From contig JAPDOI010000010.1 in the NCBI GenBank assembly GCA_029168955.1, forward strand, positions 3,619,001-3,683,000: 64,000 nucleotides of DNA. The letters run 5' to 3'. Below the pieces are notes generated by a model. It made no database searches and was not told the origin of the DNA. It saw nothing but the letters and a program-made list of their open reading frames with translations. Position 1 is the stretch's first letter, and each line of letters begins with the position of its first letter. This DNA is from Aplectana chamaeleonis (lineage: Eukaryota > Nematoda > Chromadorea > Rhabditida > Cosmocercidae). Shown here one piece after another: positions 48,301-61,870 of the stretch. Made by a program: the position numbers and the translations under genes.

Positions 48301-51300
48301 TTATGACGTCTTAAGAAGCCAGATGCACTCTTCACGACGTCATTATGACGTCTTAAGAAGCCAGATGCACTTTCCACGACGTCCCGATAACGTCATCAGA
48401 AGCCAGATGCACTTTTCACGACGTCCCGATAACGTCATCAGAAGCCAGATGCACTTTTCACGACGTCCCGATAACGTCATCAGAAGCCAGATGCACTTTT
48501 CACGACGTCACTATGACGTCTTAAGAAGCCAGATGCACTCTTCACGACGTCATTATGACGTCTTAAGAAGCCAGATGCACTTTTCACGACGTCATTATGA
48601 CGTCTTAAGAAGCCAGATGCACTTTTCACGACGTCATTATGACGTCTTAAGAAGCCAGATGCACTTTTCACGACGTCCCGATAACGTCATCAGAAGCCAG
48701 ATGCACTTTTCACGACGTCCCGATAACGTCATCAGAAGCCAGATGCACTTTTCACGACGTCCCGATAACGTCATCAGAAACCAGATGCACTTTTCACGAC
48801 GTCATTATGACGTCTTAAGAAGCCAGATGCACTTTTCACGACGTCATTATGACGTCTTAAGAAGCCAGATGCACTCTTCACGACGTCATTATGACGTCTT
48901 AAGAAGCCAGATGCACTTTCCACGACGTCCCGATAACGTCATCAGAAGCCAGATGCACTTTTCACGACGTCATTATGACGTCTTAAGAAGCCAGATGCAC
49001 TTTTCACGACGTCATTATGACGTCTTAAGAAGCCAGATGCACTTTCCACGACGTCCCGATAACGTCATCAGAAGCCAGATGCACTTTTCACGACGTCCCG
49101 ATAACGTCATCAGAAGCCAGATGCACTTTTCACGACGTCACTATGACGTCTTAAGAAGCCAGATGCACTCTTCACGACGTCCCGATAACGTCATCAGAAA
49201 CCAGATGCACTTTTCACGACGTCCCGATAACGTCATCAGAAGCCAGATGCACTTTTCACGACGTCACTATGACGTCTTAAGAAGCCAGATGCACTCTTCA
49301 CGACGTCCCGATAACGTCATCAGAAGCCAGATGCACTTTTCACGACGTCCCGATAACGTCATCAGAAGCCAGATGCACTTTTCACGACGTCATTATGACG
49401 TCTTAAGAAGCCAGATGCACTTTCCACGACGTCCCGATAACGTCATCAGAAGCCAGATGCACTTTTCACGACGTCCCGATAACGTCATCAGAAGCCAGAT
49501 GCACTTTTCACGACGTCACTATGACGTCATCAGAAGCCAGATGCACTTTTAACGACGTCCCGATAACGTCATCAGAAGCCAGATGCACTTTTCACGACGT
49601 CCCGATAACGTCATCAGAAGCCAGATGCACTTTTCACGACGTCACTATGACGTCTTAAGAAGCCAGATGCACTCTTCACGACGTCATTATGACGTCTTAA
49701 GAAGCCAGATGCACTTTTCACGACGTCCCGATAACGTCATCAGAAGCCAGATGCACTTTTAACGACGTCCCGATAACGTCATCAGAAGCCAGATGCACTT
49801 TTCACGACGTCCCGATAACGTCATCAGAAGCCAGATGCACTTTTCACGACGTCCCGATAACGTCATCAGAAGCCAGATGCACTTTTCACGACGTCATTAT
49901 GACGTCTTAAGAAGCCAGATGCACTTTTCACGACGTCCCGATAACGTCATCAGAAGCCAGATGCACTTTTCACGACGTCCCGATAACGTCATCAGAAGCC
50001 AGATGCACTCTTCACGACGTCCCGATAACGTCATCAGAAGCCAGATGCACTTTTCACGACGTCCCGATAACGTCATCAGAAGCCAGATGCACTTTTCACG
50101 ACGTCCCGATAACGTCATCAGAAGCCAGATGCACTTTTCACGACGTCACTATGACGTCTTAAGAAGCCAGATGCACTCTTCACGACGTCCCGATAACGTC
50201 ATCAGAAACCAGATGCACTTTTCACGACGTCCCGATAACGTCATCAGAAGCCAGATGCACTTTTAACGACGTCCCGATAACGTCATCAGAAGCCAGATGC
50301 ACTTTTCACGACGTCCCGATAACGTCATCAGAAGCCAGATGCACTTTTCACGACGTCATTATGACGTCTTAAGAAGCCAGATGCACTTTTCACGACGTCC
50401 CGATAACGTCATCAGAAGCCAGATGCACTTTTCACGACGTCCCGATAACGTCATCAGAAGCCAGATGCACTTTTCACGACGTCCCGATAACGTCATCAGA
50501 AGCCAGATGCACTTTTCACGACGTCCCGATAACGTCATCAGAAGCCAGATGCACTTTTCACGACGTCACTATGACGTCTTAAGAAGCCAGATGCACTCTT
50601 CACGACGTCCCGATAACGTCATCAGAAACCAGATGCACTTTTCACGACGTCATTATGACGTCTTAAGAAGCCAGATGCACTCTTCACGACGTCATTATGA
50701 CGTCTTAAGAAGCCAGATGCACTTTTCACGACGTCCCGATAACGTCATCAGAAGCCAGATGCACTTTTCACGACGTCACTATGACGTCTTAAGAAGCCAG
50801 ATGCACTCTTCACGACGTCATTATGACGTCTTAAGAAGCCAGATGCACTCTTCACGACGTCCCGATAACGTCATCAGAAACCAGATGCACTTTTCACGAC
50901 GTCATTATGACGTCTTAAGAAGCCAGATGCACTTTCCACGACGTCCCGATAACGTCATCAGAAGCCAGATGCACTTTTCACGACGTCCCGATAACGTCAT
51001 CAGAAGCCAGATGCACTTTTCACGACGTCATTATGACGTCTTAAGAAGCCAGATGCACTTTTCACGACGTCACTATGACGTCTTAAGAAGCCAGATGCAC
51101 TCTTCACGACGTCCCGATAACGTCATCAGAAGCCAGATGCACTTTTCACGACGTCACTATGACGTCCTAAGAAGCCAGATGCACTCTTCACGACGTCCCG
51201 ATAACGTCATCAGAAACCAGATGCACTTTTCACGACGTCCCGATAACGTCATCAGAAGCCAGATGCACTTTTAACGACGTCCCGATAACGTCATCAGAAG

Positions 51301-54300
51301 CCAGATGCACTTTTCACGACGTCCCGATAACGTCATCAGAAGCCAGATGCACTTTTCACGATGTCCCGATAACGTCATCAGAAGCCAGATGCACTTTTAA
51401 CGACGTCCCGATAACGTCATCAGAAGCCAGATGCACTTTTCACGACGTCATTATGACGTCTTAAGAAGCCAGATGCACTTTCCACGACGTCCCGATAACG
51501 TCATCAGAAGCCAGATGCACTTTTCACGACGTCCCGATAACGTCATCAGAAGCCAGATGCACTTTTCACGACGTCATTATGACGTCTTAAGAAGCCAGAT
51601 GCACTTTCCACGACGTCCCGATAACGTCATCAGAAGCCAGATGCACTTTTCACGACGTCCCGATAACGTCATCAGAAGCCAGATGCACTTTTCACGACGT
51701 CCCGATAACGTCATCAGAAGCCAGATGCACTTTTCACGACGTCCCGATAACGTCATCAGAAGCCAGATGCACTTTTCACGACGTCCCGATAACGTCATCA
51801 GAAGCCAGATGCACTTTTCACGACGTCACTATGACGTCTTGAGAAGCCAGATGCACTCTTCACGACGTCCCGATAACGTCATCAGAAGCCAGATGCACTT
51901 TTCACGACGTCCCGATAACGTCATCAGAAGCCAGATGCACTTTTCACGACGTCATTATGACGTCTTAAGAAGCCAGATGCACTTTCCACGACGTCCCGAT
52001 AACATCATCAGAAGCCAGATGCACTTTTCACGACGTCCCGATAACGTCATCAGAAGCCAGATGCACTTTTCACGACGTCATTATGACGTCTTAAGAAGCC
52101 AGATGCACTTTCCACGACGTCCCGATAACATCATCAGAAGCCAGATGCACTTTTCACGACGTCCCGATAACGTCATCAGAAGCCAGATGCACTTTTCACG
52201 ACGTCACTATGACGTCTTAAGAAGCCAGATGCACTCTTCACGACGTCCCGATAACGTCATCAGAAGCCAGATGCACTTTTCACGACGTCCCGATAACGTC
52301 ATCAGAAACCAGATGCACTTTTCACGACGTCATTATGACGTCTTAAGAAGCCAGATGCACTTTCCACGACGTCCCGATAACGTCATCAGAAGCCAGATGC
52401 ACTTTTCACGACGTCATTATGACGTCTTAAGAAGCCAGATGCACTCTTCACGACGTCATTATGACGTCTTAAGAAGCCAGATGCACTTTCCACGACGTCC
52501 CGATAACGTCATCAGAAGCCAGATGCACTTTTCACGACGTCCCGATAACGTCATCAGAAGCCAGATGCACTTTTCACGACGTCATTATGACGTCTTAAGA
52601 AGCCAGATGCACTTTTCACGACGTCATTATGACGTCTTAAGAAGCCAGATGCACTTTTCACGACGTCATTATGACGTCTTAAGAAGCCAGATGCACTTTT
52701 CACGACGTCATTATGACGTCTTAAGAAGCCAGATGCACTCTTCACGACGTCCCGATAACGTCATCAGAAACCAGATGCACTTTTCACGACGTCATTATGA
52801 CGTCTTAAGAAGCCAGATGCACTTTTCACGACGTCATTATGACGTCTTAAGAAGCCAGATGCACTTTTCACGACGTCCCGATAACGTCATCAGAAGCCAG
52901 ATGCACTTTTCACGACGTCCCGATAACGTCATCAGAAGCCAGATGCACTTTTCACGACGTCCCGATAACGTCATCAGAAGCCAGATGCACTTTTCACGAC
53001 GTCATTATGACGTCTTAAGAAGCCAGATGCACTTTTCACGACGTCATTATGACGTCTTAAGAAGCCAGATGCACTTTTCACGACGTCATTATGACGTCAT
53101 CAGAAGCCAGATGCACTTTTCACGACGTCACTATGACGTCTTAAGAAGCCAGATGCACTTTTCACGACGTCCCGATAACGTCATCAGAAGCCAGATGCAC
53201 TTTTCACGACGTCCCGATAACGTCATCAGAAGCCAGATGCACTTTTCACGACGTCACTATGACGTCTTAAGAAGCCAGATGCACTCTTCACGACGTCATT
53301 ATGACGTCTTAAGAAGCCAGATGCACTTTTCACGACGTCATTATGACGTCTTAAGAAGCCAGATGCACTCTTCACGACGTCATTATGACGTCTTAAGAAG
53401 CCAGATGCACTTTTCACGACGTCCCGATAACGTCATCAGAAGCCAGATGCACTTTTCACGACGTCACTATGACGTCTTAAGAAGCCAGATGCACTCTTCA
53501 CGACGTCCCGATAACGTCATCAGAAGCCAGATGCACTTTTCACGACGTCCCGATAACGTCATCAGAAGCCAGATGCACTTTTCACGACGTCACTATGACG
53601 TCTTAAGAAGCCAGATGCACTCTTCACGACGTCATTATGACGTCTTAAGAAGCCAGATGCACTTTTCACGACGTCCCGATAACGTCATCAGAAGCCAGAT
53701 GCACTTTTCACGACGTCACTATGACGTCTTAAGAAGCCAGATGCACTCTTCACGACGTCATTATGACGTCTTAAGAAGCCAGATGCACTTTTCACGACGT
53801 CCCGATAACGTCATCAGAAGCCAGATGCACTTTTCACGACGTCCCGATAACGTCATCAGAAGCCAGATGCACTTTTCACGACGTCATTATGACGTCTTAA
53901 GAAGCCAGATGCACTTTTCACGACGTCATTATGACGTCTTAAGAAGCCAGATGCACTCTTCACGACGTCATTATGACGTCTTAAGAAGCCAGATGCACTT
54001 TCCACGACGTCCCGATAACGTCATCAGAAGCCAGATGCACTTTTCACGACGTCCCGATAACGTCATCAGAAGCCAGATGCACTTTTCACGACGTCATTAT
54101 GACGTCTTAAGAAGCCAGATGCACTTTTCACGACGTCATTATGACGTCTTAAGAAGCCAGATGCACTTTTCACGACGTCCCGATAACGTCATCAGAAGCC
54201 AGATGCACTTTTCACGACGTCCCGATAACGTCATCAGAAGCCAGATGCACTTTTCACGACGTCCCGATAACGTCATCAGAAGCCAGATGCACTTTTCACG

Positions 54301-57300
54301 ACGTCCCGATAACGTCATCAGAAGCCAGATGCACTTTTCACGACGTCCCGATAACGTCATCAGAAGCCAGATGCACTTTTCACGACGTCCCGATAACGTC
54401 ATCAGAAGCCAGATGCACTTTTCACGACGTCATTATGACGTCTTAAGAAGCCAGATGCACTCTTCACGACGTCCCGATAACGTCATCAGAAGCCAGATGC
54501 ACTTTTCACGACGTCCCGATAACGTCATCAGAAGCCAGATGCACTTTTCACGACGTCACTATGACGTCTTAAGAAGCCAGATGCACTCTTCACGACGTCC
54601 CGATAACGTCATCAGAAACCAGATGCACTTTTCACGACGTCATTATGACGTCTTAAGAAGCCAGATGCACTTTCCACGACGTCCCGATAACGTCATCAGA
54701 AGCCAGATGCACTTTTCACGACGTCCCGATAACGTCATCAGAAGCCAGATGCACTTTTCACGACGTCCCGATAACGTCATCAGAAGCCAGATGCACTTTT
54801 CACGACGTCCCGATAACGTCATCAGAAGCCAGATGCACTTTTCACGACGTCACTATGACGTCTTAAGAAGCCAGATGCACTCTTCACGACGTCATTATGA
54901 CGTCTTAAGAAGCCAGATGCACTTTTCACGACGTCCCGATAACGTCATCAGAAGCCAGATGCACTTTTCACGACGTCCCGATAACGTCATCAGAAGCCAG
55001 ATGCACTTTTCACGACGTCCCGATAACGTCATCAGAAGCCAGATGCACTTTTCACGACGTCCCGATAACGTCATCAGAAGCCAGATGCACTTTTCACGAC
55101 GTTCCGATGACGTCATCAGAAGCCAGATGCACTTTTCACGACGTCATTATGACGTCTTAAGAAGCCAGATGCACTTTCCACGACGTCCCGATAACATCAT
55201 CAGAAGCCAGATGCACTTTTCACGACGTCCCGATAACGTCATCAGAAGCCAGATGCACTTTTCACGACGTCATTATGACGTCTTAAGAAGCCAGATGCAC
55301 TTTTCACGACGTCCCGATAACGTCATCAGAAGCCAGATGCACTTTTCACGACGTCCCGATAACGTCATCAGAAGCCAGATGCACTTTTCACGACGTCATT
55401 ATGACGTCTTAAGAAGCCAGATGCACTCTTCACGACGTCATTATGACGTCTTAAGAAGCCAGATGCACTTTTCACGACGTCCCGATAACGTCATCAGAAG
55501 CCAGATGCACTTTTCACGACGTCACTATGACGTCTTAAGAAGCCAGATGCACTCTTCACGACGTCCCGATAACGTCATCAGAAACCAGATGCACTTTTCA
55601 CGACGTCCCGATAACGTCATCAGAAGCCAGATGCACTTTTCACGACGTCCCGATAACGTCATCAGAAGCCAGATGCACTTTTCACGACGTCATTATGACG
55701 TCTTAAGAAGCCAGATGCACTTTCCACGACGTCCCGATAACGTCATCAGAAGCCAGATGCACTTTTCACGACGTCATTATGACGTCTTAAGAAGCCAGAT
55801 GCACTTTCCACGACGTCCCGATAACGTCATCAGAAGCCAGATGCACTTTTCACGACGTCATTATGACGTCTTAAGAAGCCAGATGCACTTTCCACGACGT
55901 CCCGATAACGTCATCAGAAGCCAGATGCACTTTTCACGACGTCCCGATAACGTCATCAGAAGCCAGATGCACTTTTCACGACGTCCCGATAACGTCATCA
56001 GAAGCCAGATGCACTTTTCACGACGTCCCGATAACGTCATCAGAAGCCAGATGCACTTTTCACGACGTCACTATGACGTCTTAAGAAGCCAGATGCACTC
56101 TTCACGACGTCCCGATAACGTCATCAGAAACCAGATGCACTTTTCACGACGTCCCGATAACGTCATCAGAAACCAGATGCACTTTTCACGACGTCATTAT
56201 GACGTCTTAAGAAGCCAGATGCACTTTTCACGACGTCATTATGACGTCTTAAGAAGCCAGATGCACTCTTCACGACGTCATTATGACGTCTTAAGAAGCC
56301 AGATGCACTTTCCACGACGTCCCGATAACGTCATCAGAAGCCAGATGCACTTTTCACGACGTCCCGATAACGTCATCAGAAGCCAGATGCACTTTTCACG
56401 ACGTCCCGATAACGTCATCAGAAGCCAGATGCACTTTTCACGACGTCCCGATAACGTCATCAGAAGCCAGATGCACTTTTCACGACGTCCCGATAACGTC
56501 ATCAGAAGCCAGGTGCACTTTTCACGACGTCATTATGACGTCCTAAGAAGCCAGATGCACTCTTCACGACGTCCCGATAACGTCATCAGAAACCAGATGC
56601 ACTTTTCACGACGTCCCGATAACGTCATCAGAAACCAGATGCACTTTTCACGACGTCATTATGACGTCTTAAGAAGCCAGATGCACTCTTCACGACGTCA
56701 TTATGACGTCTTAAGAAGCCAGATGCACTTTCCACGACGTCCCGATAACGTCATCAGAAGCCAGATGCACTTTTCACGACGTCCCGATAACGTCATCAGA
56801 AGCCAGATGCACTCTTCACGACGTCATTATGACGTCTTAAGAAGCCAGATGCACTTTTCACGACGTGCCGATAACGTCATCAGAAGCCAGATGCACTTTT
56901 CACGACGTCATTATGACGTCTTAAGAAGCCAGATGCACTCTTCACAACGTCCCGATAACGTCATCTGAAACCAAATGCACTTTTCACGACGTCCCGATAA
57001 CGTCATCAGAAGCCAGATGCACTTTTCACGACGTCCCGATAACGTCATCAGAAGCCAGATGCAGTTTTCACGACGTCATTATGACGTCTTGCGAAGCCAG
57101 ATGCACTTTCCACGATGTCCCGATAACGTCATCAGAAGCCAGATGCACTTTCCACGACGTCCCGATAACGTCATCAGAAGCCAGATGCACTTTTCACGAC
57201 GTCCCGATAACGTCATCAGAAGCCAGATGCACTTTTCACGACGTCCCGATAACGTCATCAGAAGCCAGATGCAGTTTTCACGACGTCTCGATAACGTCAT

Positions 57301-58380
57301 CAGAAGCCAGATGCACTTTTCACGACGTCGTTATGACGTCATCAGAAGCCAGATGCACTTTTCACGACGTCCCGATCACGTCATCAGAAGCCGGATGTAA
57401 TTTTCACGACGCCCCGATTACTTCATTAGAAGCCGGATGCAATTTTCACGACGTCCCGATGACGTCATCACAAGCCCGATGCACCTTTCACGACGTCCCG
57501 ATGACGTCATCACAAGCCAGATGCACTTTTCACGACGTCCCGATGACGTCATCAGAGCCCGATGCACTTTTCACGACGTCTCGATGACGTCATTAGAAGC
57601 CAGATGCACTTTTCACGACGTCCTGGTGACGTCATCACAAGCCCGATGCACTTTTCACGACGTCCCGATGACGTCATCACAAGCCAGAGGCACTTTTCAC
57701 GACGTCACGATGACGTCATCAGAAGCCAGATGCACTTTTCACGACGTCCCGATAACGTCATCAGAAGCCAGATGCACTTTTCACGACGTCCCGATAACGT
57801 CATCAGAAGCCAGATGCACTTTTCACGACGTCATTATGACGTCATCTGAAACCAAATGCACTTTTCACGACGTCCCGATAACGTCATCAGAAGCCAGATG
57901 CACTTTTCACGACGTCCCGATAACGTCATCAGAAGCCAGATGCAGTTTTCACGACGTCTCGATAACGTCATCAGAAGCCAGATGCACTTTTCACGACGTC
58001 GTTATGACGTCTTGCGAAGCCAGATGCACTTTTCACGACGTCCCGATAACGTCATCAGAAGCCAGATGCACTCTTCACGACGTCATTATGACGTCTTAAG
58101 AAGCCAGATGCACTTTTCACGACGTCCCGATGACGTCATCAGAAGCCATATGCACTTTTCACGACGTCCCGATAACGTCATCAGAAGCCAGATGCACTTT
58201 TCACGACGTCACTATGACGTCTTAAGAAGCCAGATGCACTCTTCACGACGTCCCGATAACGTCATCAGAATCAAATGCACTTTTCACGACGTCCCGATGA
58301 CGTCATCAGAAGCCAGATGCACTCTTCAAGACGTCATTATGACGTCTTAAGAAGCTAGATGCACTTTTCACGACGTCCCG
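33350..58380 (+). repeat. Satellite core layer C, CRE-poor
   Basis: Two dominant monomer classes. Class P reads CCCGATAACGTCATCAG (TAACGTCA instead of TGACGTCA). Class H reads CAYTATGACGTCTTAAG (TGACGTCT). They are intermixed in varying order, most regularly from about 40,900 to 57,300. Side variants include GAAACCAGATG and GCACTCTTCACG. In class H the TTAAG introduces a stop in one frame but not in the frame of the 2,845-codon reading. Confidence 0.85.
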
Positions 58381-61300
58381 ATAACGTCATCAGAAGCCAG
58401 ATGCACTTTTCACGACGTCCCGTTAACGTCATCAGAAGCCAGATGCACTTTTCACGACGTCCCGATGACGTCATCAGAAGCCAGATGCACTTTTCACGAC
58501 GTCCCGATAACGTCATCAGAAGCCAGATGCACTTTTCACGACGTCCCGATGACGTCATCAGAAGCCAGATGCACTTTTCACGACGTCCCGATGACGTCAT
58601 CAGAAGCCAGATGCACTTTTCACATCGTCCCGATGACGTCATCAGAAGCCAGATGCACTTTTCACGACGTTCCGATGACGTCATCAGAAGCCAGATGCAC
58701 TTTTCACGACCTCCCGATAACGTCATCAGAAGCCAGATGCACTTTTCACGACGTCATTATGACGTCATCAGAAGCGAGATGCACTTTTCACGACGTTCCG
58801 ATGACGTCATCAGAAGCCAGATGCACTTTTCACGACCTCCCGATAACGTCATCAGAAGCCAGATGCACTTTTCACGACGTCCCGACGACGTCATCAGAAG
58901 CCAGATGCACTTTTCACGACGTCCCGATGACGTCATCAGAAGCCAGATGCACTTTTCACGACGTCCCGATCACGTCATCAGAAGCCGGATGCAATTTTCA
59001 CGACGTCCCGATGACGTCATCAGAAGCCATATGCACTTTTCACGACGCCACGTCATCAGAAGCCAGATGCACTTTTCACGACGTCCCGATGACGTCATCA
59101 GAAGTCAGATGCACTTATCACGACGTCCCGATAACGTCATTAGAAGCCAGATGCACTTTTCACGACGTCCCGATGACGTCATCAGAAGCCAGATGCACTT
59201 TTCACGACGTACCGATGACGTCATCAGAAGCCAGATGCACTTTTCACGACGTCCCGATGACGTCATCAGAAGCCAGATGCACTTTCCACGACGTCCCGAT
59301 AACGTCATCAGAGGCCAGATTCACTTTTCACGACGTCCCGATGACGTCAACAGAAGCCAGATGCACTTTTCACGACGTCATTATGACGTCACCAGAATCC
59401 AGATGCACTTTTCACGACGTCCCGATAACGTCATCAGAAGCCAGATGCACTTTTCACGACGTCCCGATGACGTCATCAGAAGCCAGATGCACTTTTCACG
59501 ACGTCCCGATGACGTCATCAGAAGCCAGATGCACTTTTCACGACGTCCCGATGACGTCATCAGAAGCCAGATGCACTTTTCACGACGTCCCGATGACGTC
59601 ATCAGAAGCCAGATGCACTTTTCACGACGTCATTATGACGTCTTAAGAAGCCAGATGCACTTTTCACGACGTCCCGATAACGTCATCAGAAGCCAGATGC
59701 ACTTTTCACGACGTCCCGATAACGTCATCAGAAGCCAGATGCACTTTCCACGACGTCGCAATGACGTCATCAGGAGCAAGATGCACTTTTCACGACGTCC
59801 CGATAACGTCATCAGAAGCCAGATGCACTTTCCACGACGTCCCGATGACGTCATCAGAAGCCAGAAGCACTTTTCATGACGTCCCGATGACGTCATCAGA
59901 AGCCAGATGTACTTTTCGCGACGTCCCGATGACGTCATCAGAAGCCAGATGCACTTTTCACGACGTCCCGATAACGTCATCAGAAGCCAGATGCACTTTT
60001 CACGACGTCCCGGTGACGTCATTAGAAGGCAGATGCACTTTTCACGACGTCATTATGACGTCTTAAGAAGCCAGATGCACTTTTCACGACGTCCCGATGA
60101 CGTCATCAGAAGCCGGATGCACTTTTCACGACGTCCCGATAACGTCATCAGAAGCCGGATGCACTTTTCACGACGTCCCGATGACGTCATCAGAAGCCAG
60201 ATGCACTTTTCACGACGGTCCGATGACGTCATCAGAAGCTAGATGCACTTTTCACGACGTCCCGATAACGTCATCAGAAGCCAGATGCACTTTTCGCGAC
60301 GTCCCGATGACGTCATCAGAAGCCAGATGCACTTTTCACGACGTCCCGATGACGTCATCAGAAGCCAGATGCACTTTTCACGACGTCCCGATAACGTCAT
60401 CAGAAGCCAGATGCACTTTTCACGACGTCCCGATGACGTCATCAGAAGCCAGATGCACTTTTCACGACGTCCCGATGACGTCATCAGAAGCCAGATGCAC
60501 TTTTCACGACGTCCCGATAACGTCATCAGAAGCCAGATGCACTTTTCACGACGTCCCGATGACGTCATCAGAAGCCAGATGCACTTTTCACGACGTCACG
60601 ATGACGTCACCAGAAGCCAGATGCACGTTTTCACGACGTCCCGATAACGTCATCAGAAGCCAGATGCACTTCACGACGTCACGATGACGTCATCAGAAGC
60701 CAGATGCACTTTTCACGACGTCCCGATGACGTCATCAGAAGCCAGATGCACTTTTCACGACGTCATTATGACGCCACCAGAAGCCAGATGCCCTTTTCAC
60801 GACGTCCCGATGACGTCATCAGAAGCCAGATGCACTTTTCACGACGTCCCGATGACGTCATCAGAAGCCAGATGCACTTTTCACGACGTCCCGATGACGT
60901 CATCAGAAGCCAGATGCACTTTTCACGACGTCCCGATGACGTCATCAGAAGCCAGATGCACTTTTCACGACGTCACGATGACGTCATCAGAAGCCAGATG
61001 CACTTTTCACGACGTCCCGATGACGTCATCAGAAGCCAGATGCACTTTTCACGACGTCCCGATGACGTCATCAGAAGCCAGATGCACTTTTCACGACGTC
61101 CCGATGACGTCATCAGAAGCCAGATGCACTTTTCACGACGTCCCGATGACGTCATCAGAAGCCAGATGCACTTTTCACGACGTCCCGATAACGTCATCAG
61201 AAGCCAGATGCACTTTTCACGACGTCCCGATGACGTCATCAGAAGCCAGATGCACTTTTCACGACGTCCCGATGACGTCATCAGAAGCCAGATGCACTTT

Positions 61301-61870
61301 TCACGACGTCCCGATGACGTCATCAGAAGCCAGATGCACTTTTCACGACGTCCCGATGACGTCATCAGAAGCCAGATGCACTTTTCACGACGTCCCGATA
61401 ACGTCATCAGAAGCCAGATGCACTTTTCACGACGTCCCGGTGACGTCATCAGAAGCCAGATGCACTTTTCACGACGTCCCGATGACGTCATCAGAAGCCA
61501 GATGCACTTTTCACGACGTCCCGATGACGTCATCAGAAGCCAGATGCACTTTTCACGACGTCCCGATGACGTCATCAGAAGCCAGATGCACTTTTCACGA
61601 CGTCCCGGTGACGTCATCAGAAGCCAGATGCACTTTTCACGACGTCAAGATGACGTCATCAGAAGCTCTAAGCACTTTTCACGACGTCCTTATGACGTCA
61701 TCAGAAGCCAGATGCACTTTTCACAACGTCCCGATGACGTCATCAGAAGCCAGATGCACTTTTAACGACGTCCTTATGACGTCATCAGAAGCCAGATGCA
61801 CTTTTCTCGACGTTCCGATGACGTCATCAGAAGCCCGAACACTTTTTACGACGTCCTTATGACGTCTTAA
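58380..61870 (+). repeat. Satellite layer B (right)
   Basis: Return of CCCGATGACGTCATC monomers, mixed with some class P units, with TGACGTCA in most. Several 1-2 bp indels shift phase (59,046, 60,627, 60,669). Confidence 0.8.
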
